Below are positions 1-9,948 of a stretch of 64,000 bases of DNA, in pieces. The stretch lies in NCBI GenBank assembly GCA_014871385.1, contig CM026422.1:16865675-16929674 (forward strand). Reading direction: 5' to 3'. Origin of the DNA: Ceratodon purpureus (taxonomy: Eukaryota; Streptophyta; Bryopsida; Pseudoditrichales; Ditrichaceae). The notes below the pieces were generated by a model that was not told where the DNA came from, did not search any database, and saw only the letters and a list, made by a program, of their open reading frames with translations. The translations under genes and the position numbers were made by a program. Position 1 is the first letter of the stretch, and each line of letters begins with the position of its first letter.

Positions 1-662
1 TCGATAAACTTGAACTCCGGGCGTTCTGTTCAGGAGCGACTTTGGCAGCTGCAGTAGAAAGCAACGCAAGTTCCCGAGCAGGTGAGAGCAATGCACACAT
101 GCAGGGGCCATGGCCAATCGACTTTAGTTCTTACTTGAAATTCTCTTCTTTGCGTTTTTGGTTGTGTTGCGTATCGACTCTGTTGGGTTCTTGAGCAATT
201 AGCAACACGAGTCATTGAGATTAGCTGGTGTATTAGTTTGAGCAGATACGGGGGGCATGTAATTAGGTTTTGGTCCACTGGAGTCGTCGTTTTCCTAATA
301 CATATGGACATACAATGTGGACAGCCTGATCCCACTGTATGTTGTTGCATTTGTCGATCGAGTACTTTTGTTGAGGTGGACATTTGGCTAAGTGCTGCGA
401 TGAACTTGTAGAAAAAAGGATTTGCTGTTTAGGGTTCAGGGTTTAGGGCTCTGGAGGTGGATTTACATTCATATACATCATGTGTTTCAGTTGAAGGGTT
501 TGAGATGAAGGGTTCGAGATAACATATCTTGTCATCAGTTTTTTAGTTTCTTTGAAGTGTGTTGTGGTTATTGGTTCTTTCGGATCTGGTTTTATGAACT
601 TCATGTGGGTCTAGAATTTTCTAATCTTTTTCTCTTGATTTTTTTTTCCACAGTTCCCAGGT
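1..662. other. Window edge, upstream of the first coding exon
   Basis: No recognisable coding exon is seen here. Positions 428-450 hold telomere-like TTTAGGG/TTCAGGG motifs of the kind (telo-box) often found in plant 5' regions. A T-rich tract ending in CACAG at about 654 is a good 3' splice site just before the first coding exon, so this stretch probably contains an intron and perhaps an earlier exon of the gene at 663. Confidence 0.4.
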
Positions 663-1274
663 ATGGAACAGGATCCGACTGTCACGAAGGGGAAGATAAA
701 GATGATTGAGGATGGTTCAACCTCCCAGAGGGAAGTCCAGAATATGGTCTTCAATGGAGATTGCGAGAAACCAGAACTTCCAGTCTGGAGAGATTCAGCA
801 GCAAGGAGAGGTGGAGAGTTTCAATTCATGAAAGATGCACCTCTCAACCTGCCATGCCTACGACATTGGCTGAAGGATCTGAAGACATTTCAAGAGACAA
901 CGAAGTATGAAGTTCCTGATTATGACAAAGTTTCTGCGATGAATTGTGAAGGATGGGATGGAACTTGGAGCTCGATTGCTTTGAGGCAATTTGTGGCCGT
1001 TGCAAATGCAACTGGGGTGATGCACCCTCCAAGGAACAAAAAGAACCAACTCGACTACACGATGAATCTGGTCCTTTCCATCATGAAGCACCTGGAAGAG
1101 ACAAAGGAGATAGAAGGGACAATGGAGACAGAGGCAGCTCCAGCTCCAACAGTGCCAGCCCCGACAATGGCAACTTCGAAAGCGACTGGATATTCTTTCG
1201 CCAAATATCAAGCCGCCATCAACAAAATGGAAGAAAACCTCAAGAAAATGGAAGAAAACCGCAAGGATTTGTAA
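663..1274 (+). CDS. Unrecognised protein, last exon (203 residues from first Met)
   Basis: I do not recognise this protein. The reading frame is open upstream of the first Met to a strong 3' splice site (T-rich tract then CACAG at about 654), so the Met at 663 may be internal and the gene may start further left. Visible features are a tryptophan-rich middle part (LRHWLKDLK, CEGWDGTWSS), an Ala/Pro linker (AAPAPTVPAPT) at about residues 153-165, and a charged C-terminal helix with a duplicated KMEEN motif (residues about 188-200) likely to form a coiled coil. Codon use is balanced and the frame is much longer than its neighbours, which supports a real exon. It could be a lineage-specific gene or a domesticated transposon protein; neither can be shown here. 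Confidence 0.5.
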   Translation: MEQDPTVTKGKIKMIEDGSTSQREVQNMVFNGDCEKPELPVWRDSAARRGGEFQFMKDAPLNLPCLRHWLKDLKTFQETTKYEVPDYDKVSAMNCEGWDGTWSSIALRQFVAVANATGVMHPPRNKKNQLDYTMNLVLSIMKHLEETKEIEGTMETEAAPAPTVPAPTMATSKATGYSFAKYQAAINKMEENLKKMEENRKDL

Positions 1275-1715
1275 GTGTGGTGGATGCCTTACGAGGAGGA
1301 TTTTACTTCTGATGTAGCGGATATGTTGTAGTCAGAGACTTCAGGTGCCATTGAGGCAGGTTTTGTAGTTCTATGTTTCAGCGGACACGTAGGAGATATT
1401 GTGTAAAAACATTCCTACTGTTCTCGTTCTCTGGACAATTCTGTTTAAGTCCATTCTCACAGACTTTAGTTGCCATTGAGCCCGGTTTAGAATTTTGACT
1501 AGATGACATGAAGTACTCGTAATTGTAAATTCTCAATCTGTAATGGTGGTTGTATGAGCACGGTTACACCTATTTGTTAAATAGGTTTGAATGTGTGAAT
1601 ATCGCAATGCACTGGATCGGCAGGACGTAATTCACCGGTTGCAAAATTAAAATAAATGAATTCCTCAGAAAACACAAACCAACATCGCACAGAAAATAAC
1701 GCCCTAAACCAAGAC
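1275..1715. other. 3' flank of the first gene, no gene seen
   Basis: Moderately AT-rich sequence with no coding frame. The first part is probably 3' UTR. It repeats 'agacttcaggtgccattgag' in slightly changed form near 1336 and 1461 (agactttagttgccattgag), a small local duplication. Confidence 0.3.
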
Positions 1716-1794
1716 TGTTTACAGTTTTTTGATCGGAGATCCTATATGCTGTTTAGGTACGACATCGGGAGATCCCTCGATGATTACGTCTGAG
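1716..1794 (+). repeat. 79-bp dispersed motif, copy 1
   Basis: It begins TGTTTACAGTTTTTTGATCGG and ends CGATGATTACGTCTGAG. The copy at 2649-2727 has the same length and only a few differences. The unit contains an internal near-repeat (CGGAGATCC, then CGGGAGATCCC). It has no coding potential. Nature unknown. Confidence 0.75.
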
Positions 1795-1980
1795 TAAATA
1801 AGTCCTAGTCCTAATGATGCAAATGATGAGTAAGCTAGTCCTAGTCGGCTACCAGCCCAGTAGGGGAGTAGGGGCTACTAGACTAGGTCGACGTTGGCAA
1901 TTAGTCGTCCAGAAAACCCTAGAGAAGTGGATTACTAGAACGTTTACCAGTTCACTAGACGAACTCGTCGGCTGTCCACT

Positions 1981-2040
1981 GTAGAAGAAGGTCGCATACT
2001 GTAGAAGCAGGTCGCATACTGTAGAAGTTAGTCGCATATT
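1981..2040 (+). repeat. 20-bp tandem repeat, 3 copies
   Basis: The unit GTAGAAGNAGGTCGCATACT occurs three times head to tail (1981, 2001, 2021), the last copy with small changes. It lies directly before the open frame at 2059. Confidence 0.85.
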
Positions 2041-2058
2041 GAATTCAATTTTGTCGTT

Positions 2059-2589
2059 ATGGTGAGGCGGGGTAGCAATGTGAGACCACTGGGTTATCAG
2101 GAGTCACCGGCTGACCTCGAGGAGCTCCGGCCATGGTATAGGGCGGTGGTCGCCCGTTCTCGCAACACCGCCATTCCAGAGTTCAGATACATCACACGCC
2201 TTCTGCAGCCAGGTGCGCGGTGGTTTTGGAGTATTGCTCACACCATTGAGTTGTTGGAGATCTCTGACGCGTCCGGCATCGCCTTCCCACTGACGTTCGA
2301 GGAGTCCGAGGAGTCCGAGGAGTCCGAGGAGTCCGGGAGTGTTGGCAGTGTGCACTTCAGCCACACAGGGGAAATGTCAACGCAAACCATGTCAACTTCA
2401 GGGTGGCTCCGCCTTGTTGACGAAGCTTACGACATCTCGGAGGGTGCTGGAAGTCGGTGCTCTGGCCAAGATCAGTGGTGCGGAGGGAACGCAAGCCCGC
2501 AGTCCACGTATTCGTCGTTTGGATCCGTGCATCCATCCGTCGATACTGGGTGTAGTGCTGTCCGAGCCAAGTCTACTGCTCAGGACTGA
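2059..2589 (+). CDS. Hypothetical protein, doubtful (176 residues)
   Basis: This is a GC-richer open frame inside a repeat-rich block. The product has no recognised domain. Residues about 81-92 are an EES run coded by four exact 9-bp repeats (GAGGAGTCC at 2299-2334), and the C-terminal third is Ser/Gly rich. No splice signals or family resemblance support it. It is flanked by tandem repeats on both sides (1981-2040 and 2591-2641) and by two copies of the 79-bp motif, so it may be an open frame by chance inside a local repeat array or mobile element. Confidence 0.25.
   Translation: MVRRGSNVRPLGYQESPADLEELRPWYRAVVARSRNTAIPEFRYITRLLQPGARWFWSIAHTIELLEISDASGIAFPLTFEESEESEESEESGSVGSVHFSHTGEMSTQTMSTSGWLRLVDEAYDISEGAGSRCSGQDQWCGGNASPQSTYSSFGSVHPSVDTGCSAVRAKSTAQD
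2299..2334 (+). repeat. 9-bp tandem repeat GAGGAGTCC x4
   Basis: Four perfect copies in a row; in the frame of the open reading frame at 2059 they read Glu-Glu-Ser. Confidence 0.9.
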
Positions 2590-2590
2590 T

Positions 2591-2641
2591 CGTCTGTGGG
2601 TCCTTCCCGTCTGTGGGTCCTTCCCGTCTATGGGTCCTTCC
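2591..2641 (+). repeat. 17-bp tandem repeat, 3 copies
   Basis: The unit CGTCTGTGGGTCCTTCC occurs at 2591, 2608 and 2625, the third copy with one change. It ends just before copy 2 of the 79-bp motif. Confidence 0.9.
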
Positions 2642-2648
2642 CGTCAGA

Positions 2649-2727
2649 TGTTTACAGTTTTTTGATCGGAGATCGTATATGCTGTTCAGGTACGACATCG
2701 GGAGATCCCTCGATGATTACGTCTGAG
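2649..2727 (+). repeat. 79-bp dispersed motif, copy 2
   Basis: Same length as copy 1 and nearly identical from TGTTTACAG to GTCTGAG. It lies 0.93 kb downstream of copy 1 in the same orientation. Confidence 0.8.
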
Positions 2728-3581
2728 TCACCTGACTTCCTCATTCTCTATTATAGAACGCCCTCCTCATGTTCTCATAGTAATAGATTACGTTCGCTGT
2801 ATGTCTTGCGCAGAATTCCATTGCCTGATGCTCAGTTCGTGGTGATTGTCAAGAGGATGAGTCCGTGCTTTAGACCTGCACTTCTCGGTTTAATCCCTGA
2901 ACTTCATACCATCTGATCCTGTTTTCCTCTTTGCTTCTGAACTTGCAGGCATTTTCCACATGTTTAACTTCTTCCTGCTAATCAGCTCAGATATCGGAAG
3001 GGGACTTTAGCAAGTAGTTAGCAAGACCGTTATATCCTACGATGTTTGGTAACCATAGATGTAAAAACAGATCACTTTCATCTTTTTGTATCTCTTGTCG
3101 AAGGTGTCCCCCGTGTGGGTTGTGAACTAGTTTTTGAATGGAATGCCTTCAAAACAGAGTTGCTTTGAATAATAAACAGAGTTTCATTTGATGCTTTCAT
3201 ATTTGTATATTTCGTATTCTAAGATTTCCATGGTTTGGAATAAATTTAGTAGCAGCAAATCTAGAATAGTTTCAAAACTGCTTCACATTATAATATGTCG
3301 GTCATGTTTGATATTGGGGTATTGCGTGAAAATTACTTCTGAGGCCGCAAGCCTTGTACCTGATTGTATGTTTGCCATGTGATATCCATGGTTCTACTCT
3401 GACATCGCGGGATCCCCCGATGAATGGTAGAGTACTTCCGAGCCCACATCTCTTCCTCTCTTCCGTTGGTCACTGTTGATGCAGTGGTGTATGCAACTTC
3501 GTCGTGGATCATGGATCCGACGTGTAGAACCATTCCCAAGATAGCCATGGAATCTGCGTTAGCAAATGTATTGGGAGACAA

Positions 3582-3652
3582 TGTTTCTGATCGGAGACCC
3601 TATGTGCTGTTTAGGTACGACATCGGGAGATCCCACGACGAGTCCGTCTGAG
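3582..3652 (+). repeat. 79-bp dispersed motif, copy 3 (diverged)
   Basis: Matches the core from CTGATCGGAGA to GTCTGAG with several changes. A truncated copy follows at about 3684-3707, and shorter relatives keeping only the GGGATCCC-type core and GATGAAT lie near 3405, 3770, 3868 and 3965. Confidence 0.7.
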
Positions 3653-3999
3653 TTAATTCTCTTCCTGAGATAATTCTCTTCCTTCTGATCGGAGATCCTA
3701 TGTGCCCCCATCTGGTCTATTCATTTGTATTACCGTAATCCCAATGTATGTATATCTCGGTCAAGTTGGGTGCTGGGGATCCCGTGATGAATATTGTAGA
3801 GCCGAAATCTCTTCTGTTTTCCGTTCCTTGCTCGCAATGTACGTATAATTATCTGGGTCAGGTTTGCTATCGGGGGATCTCGTGACACATACTCTGGAGC
3901 CCAAATGTCCTCTGCTCTTTAATATCTCGCTCGCAATTTACTTATATCTTCGTCAAGTTCGGTGTCGAGAGATCCCGTGATGAATACTTCCCGTCCACG

Positions 4000-6930
4000 A
4001 CGGTTCTTCCCATACATTGTTACATTTATGCTCTAAATTTGAGGACCAATTATCGGGTGATTACTTAATTCTGGACTCTGGACAGTCCAGAAATAGTTAA
4101 ATATGGCATTAGATTAAACATCATGTGTCTTTGTATCATCTCCTTTAAGTCATATGCATACAATTTTTTGATACATAATTAATTGTTACAAATTTACCTT
4201 TTTATGGTAAACAAGAAGTGACACTATATAATCAAAATTAAATTGTCCTTCATTTTCAGTCATCGACATAAGTATACGAATATACTATGAAAAAATATGT
4301 AATTCTTATTTTAATACTGAACCCTTTCCAATACAATTTTTTTTTGCAGAAACCTCTTTGTATTTCACATTGTAGTCTGTAAAACACACACAATAATAGT
4401 ATCTCATTCTTGCATCATAATAAATTTATTTAATATAGTTTCTTCAACACAAAGACTCAAGGACATTCTAACTTTTTCTTTGCAGACAAATTGTTCTTAA
4501 ATATTATTATATCAACTTGATTGAATACTGTGGTATTTTCGAGATTTCTTTGAGATGTTCATTATTGAGTTAGACTTCATCTCTAACTTGACATGTCATG
4601 TTTTTTCACTCGTTTTATATAGGTGGGATGGAAATTACAATAAATATACAATTGAAATATATTTATTTTTGGAAACAATATATAAATGTATGACAAACAT
4701 GCAATTTTATTCAAAAATATGTTGCATGTCTGTAAAAGAAAAATTTTAACATATTTAAATTGTCAGAGTCTCCACTAACCATTACTTCCAAAATGTTACA
4801 TGGGTGAGTTTTCAACATCAACTTTCTTCACACTAAGCATTTCTTGTAATCAACTGTACCTTTGTATTTACTATAGTAAAATACAAGTTGACTTGCATTT
4901 TAAATGCCTCAAATCTAATAGGTTTTGTTAAAAAATAGAGTAAAAATATCACTTTAAATTTTTTTATACATAAGTGTTAGGTAATTTCTTAATTGAATGT
5001 TTTCTAGAGTAAAGATTACAAATAGAAAAATAAAAAACTATACATAAAAATAAAATATTCTTCAAATTCACTTTATAGTCTATACAAATATCAAATTTAG
5101 CTATTATTCTTAAGATTTAGTCAAAATGACATAAGATGGATATTTTGGCTTGATCTCTTATAAATTTATGGGATTATTCATATAAATTTGTTAAAAGATT
5201 ATTTCATGTTATTGTGATAAAATGTCTAAGACATTTATTCAAGTAAAGATGTTATGATACAAAGATGTCAAAGAATACCAATACAATTTAAAGCCTATAG
5301 ATTAAGAATGAATATTAATTTGTAAACTAAAAAAAGACAACGTATTTGTTTGTACATTTCAATATCAAAATTTACATTTTTTTTACTAGATTTATTTTTA
5401 CTACTGACAAATGTTGAATTCTTTTTACCTACCATAAGACACATTGAACTTGATATTGCACATCATATGAATTGGTGCTTGTTGCATATTGTTGTAAAAA
5501 AAATATAGTTTACTTGTCTATAGTTTTGAAAGGCAATAAAAAAATTGATCATTCTCTTAGAGTTTTTTCAATTTTGATTTCATAATATGACACATCTAAA
5601 ATAAACTGATTTATACATATCAATTCATGTACTAGGGTATTCTAATTCTCAAACACATAAAAAATAAAAAAATAAATAAAAAACTTAAGACATTGGACAA
5701 AGCTATAGATGATTTGAACAATTATTTTCCATACAATTGAAATTATGATATTTCATTGACCTAAGGTTGTATGATTAAACATTCAATTGTTTGATTATAT
5801 GGTCCATCTCTAACATGGGTGTCATCAATGCAATCATTAGAAAAATATAATAAAAATAAAATGAATTTCAAAATATACTATTATAATTAAATATTAGTAA
5901 AAATACTCAACTACTGGTAGATGTGGGCACAATTCTTCAAAAAAAATATAGTGAACTTTGTTCACCCTAATGATATTTATGCTTTGGGAAGGCTCGACGT
6001 AATGTCCGTAATATATTAAAATAAACAATACTCACTCACAAACCTGAAAACCATTGGATTCCTTTTATAACGCTTGTCCACTTCCTCAAATCAAAGAATA
6101 TATAGAAGTGTCAAATTTCAGAAACGCCATTTCATAAAGATATTTTCTAACTCAAAATATAAAAGAAATATTGAAAAACCATAATAGTTTCTAAACATTT
6201 AAAACATTGTTTCATAGTTTGCTGAAAGCATTTACAAAATCAATACATGTCAAAAGCACAAAGAATACAACAATCAAATATTAAAATCCAAAAGAATGGG
6301 AATTTCTACGGATAAACAAGGAAGGATAGGAAAAATTGCTTTTGGTGATATTTGTTAATTTGAAGTCATATGAAGCTAATTTTATTAAATGTTTAAGGAA
6401 ACACAAAAAATAAGACAAATATAGTTTTTGTGAAAGAAAATTTCCTGTATTTTTCAAAAATAATTTATTCATGATTAAGAAGAGGTCAAACCACCTACCT
6501 TGTTATGATATTGATCCTACCTTTAGAAAATACAAATTTAAGTTTAAAATTTGATGCGCCCACTTTCATGAGTGTTTGGTTACTTTACAAAAATTATATA
6601 ATGTTTTATGTTAAGATCTCTCATGAATGAATTTGTTTGTGTTTTTATTATTATGATATTTAGACTTGCATTTGTTCAAATATTGTATAGTGGTAATATT
6701 GCACAATATTATAGTCAGATGTACACTACATAATCACACTACTAAATTTTGTTTAAAAATATCCCAAGATTCACCTTAATATGAACACTAGCCATTTTTC
6801 TCATAATCCAATTTCTAAAAATTTAACAAATGTAGTGGATCCACTAAATGTGTCTATAAAAGTCCAATACATTTTCAAAAAAACAGTTCAATTTCCTCTT
6901 GTGATTCCCTTCCCCACTTCTTAGTTTGTT
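4000..6930. other. AT-rich intergenic spacer
   Basis: About 2.9 kb of strongly AT-rich sequence with only short open frames. I see no recognised gene, RNA or intact mobile element. Confidence 0.6.
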
Positions 6931-6944
6931 GGATGAGTGCCCAA

Positions 6945-7170
6945 AATCCTTAAGAGGAGGGGATTTCCTTGGGCAACTCAACATCGTTTATGAAACCATA
7001 TGTGTATGTACAATATGAAAAACCCCAAAAAAGGAATCAGCCCCAGTCTGTGTGCACAATGATTCTACATCAAGGCCCGGTGTTTACTGAAAATGATAAC
7101 GTCTGATTTTCCAATTAGACCATATTCGCTTCAATAACCCCGTATTTCTCGTGTATACCATATACAAGGA
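6945..7170 (+). repeat. Segment duplicated at 16.4 kb (copy 1)
   Basis: This stretch matches 16435-16625 in the same orientation with frequent substitutions. The shared parts run through GGAATCA(G/A)CCCCA, GTGTGCACAATGATTCTA and GATTTTCCAATTAGACC. Here it leads straight into pseudouridine synthase coding sequence, so it is probably an upstream intron/exon of that gene. A short frame reading QGPVFTEND near 7073-7100 could be a remnant exon. Confidence 0.6.
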
Positions 7171-7711
7171 AGTGGCCAAGTGCTGCAGTACTATCACAGT
7201 ACCGTGTTGCTCGTTGTGGTTGGGAGCATGGTGAACAATATGCTTATGAGTGCTCCGTGCGTCTTCTAACAGGCCGGACACATCAGGTAGCGTTTCCTCA
7301 ATTCTTGCTATCCATTTGAAGGCGCTTCGTTAATTTCATTTGCATATCTGATCGAAAACATCTTTCTCCCTCATTTCTACACGTGTTGAGATTGAAGCAA
7401 GACCCTTTTTGTAACAGCTTCCTACAATGGTTGTTCTACAGATACGTGCTCAATTTGCCGCTTTAGATGCACCGTTAGTGGGTGACTCGGTCTACATGAC
7501 TGGTGTAGTTACAAGAATGAAGGCCGCTGAAATCGATCCCTTCCTCACAGCGAGTAGCATCGGAGATGACGAGTCTTTAAATATTGTCGTGGAGAATTGG
7601 CGAAATCAACATGGGCTGGAGCCTGTATGTGCTCACGGTCTCCAAGCTTCCGTAATTTCATGGGAAGGTGAAAAGCAGGTCTTTAGAGCAGGACGCCCAT
7701 GGTGGCGGTAA
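7164..7711 (+). pseudogene. RluA-type RNA pseudouridine synthase, 3' part only
   Basis: Two exons encode the C-terminal half of a pseudouridine synthase of the RluA family (isomerises uridine in RNA). Exon A (about 7164-7286) reads SAAVLSQYRVARCGWEHGEQ and ends VRLLTGRTHQ. A GT-AG intron (7287-7441) follows, and exon B (7442-7711) starts IRAQFAALDAPLVGDSVYMTG and ends GRPWWR-stop. The join restores the family signature TGRTHQIR. The N-terminal region with the catalytic Asp (HRLD..TSG motif) is not found upstream; only AT-rich DNA and a duplicated 0.2-kb segment are present. I read it as a 5'-truncated copy, either a pseudogene or the end of a gene broken by rearrangement. The two exons keep their frame and splice sites, so truncation is recent or the remnant is still transcribed. 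Confidence 0.8.
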
Positions 7712-9029
7712 TAATAAAGTCAATCGATTCAGAAATCTTCCACGTGTGACTTAGCATGCCTTGGTCCGCTCATGCGATTCTATGATTTTTTTGGTTGATG
7801 CATGTTTGTCTGTTGGAAATAAAGATTTTGGGAAGGACCTGTGTCGTTGCTTTGTACACTACAGGCTAAGATTTCTCCTTCACACCTCTAACGTAGTCAC
7901 AAGTATTTGGGCACAAAGGGTGCAATGCACGAAACGCACCAAAAAGAGCTTCAAGAAAACACTAGCTCCGAGTCTGCAGGGTAAAGAAGAGCATGCGTCT
8001 GCTACAAAGAAACCATCACACATCAACATGAGTGCAGACTCTATCCACTCACGACGAACCATGAGCGTGAAGCTCCACAACATAGCAGATGCAACAACAA
8101 AGAGTGAAAAAACCAACAGAGAGCTCAGAGATTGGGATGGCAAGGAGGAGCTGTGTGCGTGGCATCTGCGAGAGCGTGAACTTGCCCTATATTTGCACAG
8201 CGTGCATCAATCAAAGGTAGAAGTTTTCTCTAACAGGATTAGGGGATAGTTACGCTTCTATACGCATCTTTGGCCTTCACAAGTTTCGAGTTCCTTCTCC
8301 AGCTCAATTCTAGCAAATCCAATTTCTCCTCCACTCCCCTGCTCCTCGTCACACTGTGCTCACAATGCTGCCTCCAACTCTCTTTCTCTCTCACAGATGA
8401 CAATTCCACCAATTTGTCACGGTTTACCTTGAAAACAATCTGAGAAATCTGCTGCAATCGTTTGCTTCTAAAATATTCTCTGATTAGTTGACTGAGAGTT
8501 CACCATGCCTGGAGTATCGAGGAATGCAAAAGCAATTAAACTCTCAAAGCTTCAAACCAGTGCAGCAAGGTTCAGTGTCAGATTCCTCCATGACTGTGTG
8601 AAGCTCCTTGTGTCTCACCATGTGGATAGATGAATTCTGCAGTTTACTCTACAGTGTTCGTCCAGACGTTGACAAGGCTATTGTTTAACCACACAATCGC
8701 CGGCATGCGATGTTCGAACGATCTGAAACTAGGGCTGGTTGGGCCTCACAGCAGAACTAACATCTGCAAGTTCTTAAGCCGTGTGAAGACGGACGTGGAG
8801 CTATTAGATAGACGAACACACCACATGTACGCAGATTCGATATTTACAAGTGAACCAGCTCTCAAAACGACACCAGCAAGATACTGATTCTAAAATAACA
8901 TAAAAAGTAGGAACTGAGAAGCCTCAACAAATCTGAAATCCAGACTTCCAAATCGCTTATAAACCACACTTCATTGATGTTACGCTCTCTGACAGACTTC
9001 CGCAAAATCCTAATTATTTATTCCAAAAT
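7712..9029. other. Spacer between the pseudouridine synthase remnant and TNL-1
   Basis: Mixed composition with a few open frames of up to 160 residues that resemble nothing I know and lack splice or repeat support. No gene is claimed. Confidence 0.4.
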
Positions 9030-9556
9030 CATGAAGTCGTGCGGTCATCGAATTTCCAAAACCCGAGAATTCCAAGATTCCAAATGAGTATGGTTAGTTT
9101 CTTACACCCGGACATACCCAATCCTTCCAGAGGGCTAAGACCTCGAAAGAACTCCGCCAAGCTTTCAATTCCGGAATCGACAAGTTCTAGATACCTCAGC
9201 TTTCCAAGACGTCCAATGAATTCACAACCTTGATGAGTCTCACAGCTTGGGCCATTCCTCACCCTTGGAAACATCAAAATCATCAAATGCGCTCAGAGTT
9301 CAACAAACTCAGGCAAGCTCTTGAATCCAGAAAGACAAAATTTCAGGTTCCCCAGCTTTCCAACAGTACCACATCGATGAAATTCTCCCACCTGGACATA
9401 TTCAAACTTTCCAACAAGCTCAGACTTCCAACGGACTTTGGGCAAGCTTTCAATGAGAGAAGCAATTAGATTAAGAGTCTTCAACTTTCTAAGACCGCCA
9501 ATTGGGTCTGGTAGCTTGGTCAGTTTCGAACACCAGGACATATCCAAACTGCTGGT
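9030..9556 (-). pseudogene. Decayed LRR units, former 3' end of TNL-1
   Basis: On the minus strand, degenerate copies of the TNL-1 LRR unit continue past its present stop. Fragments read LDMSWCSKLTKLPDPIGGLR, KLKTLNLIASLIESLP and, further on, GRLGKLRYLELVDSGIESL. They are separated by stops and frame changes. The block is cut off from the intact array by the insertion at about 9557-9948. It shows that the ancestral gene had at least three more LRR units. Confidence 0.75.
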
Positions 9557-9948
9557 GTTACCCACTGTGACAGCCGGGGTAGATTCTATCATTACCCGAC
9601 CATTACCCGACCACAATTCAAACGTCAAGAATATGTTCTCTCCTAGATTAACCACTAAGTTTCTAGGACAAAAGGGTGTACAGTACCCCGATCTCGCTCT
9701 CGGGTGATCTGTATGGAATAGGCAGTGTGCCAGTCGCTCCAAGATCCCGTGACTTTGTTATGCAAGAGCATGTATCAGTGAGCTTGTTGAACTATGGGAA
9801 TATAACTTCACCTTTGAAAGACTCTGTGTTGTCGTGTTGTACCCAGGTGTATCGTTTTGAGTCATTGAGAGTTAGTTTCAGTCCACACAAAGACTACTTC
9901 ACTTGACAACCAGTTCGTATTTATACACTAAGAATTATTCCCAAAATA
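9557..9948 (-). mobile_element. Possible solo LTR inserted in the TNL-1 LRR array
   Basis: About 390 bp of non-LRR sequence interrupts the LRR array between two partial units. Read on the minus strand it has near-inverted ends (TTTTGGGAAT at one end, GGGTAACA at the other), a TATAAATA box near its start, and no coding frame, which is the look of a solo LTR. No target-site duplication is clear, so the family is not assigned. It looks like an old, single insertion. Confidence 0.35.

Noticed and set aside
2848-3655. Hammerhead-ribozyme-like strings (GATGAGTCCGTG, GACGAGTCCGT)
   Set aside because: The required GAAA box and the pairing stems of a hammerhead do not follow; only the first part of the consensus is matched.
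7761-8249. 162-codon plus-strand frame after the pseudouridine synthase remnant
   Set aside because: No domain, no splice support, and composition like the surrounding spacer.
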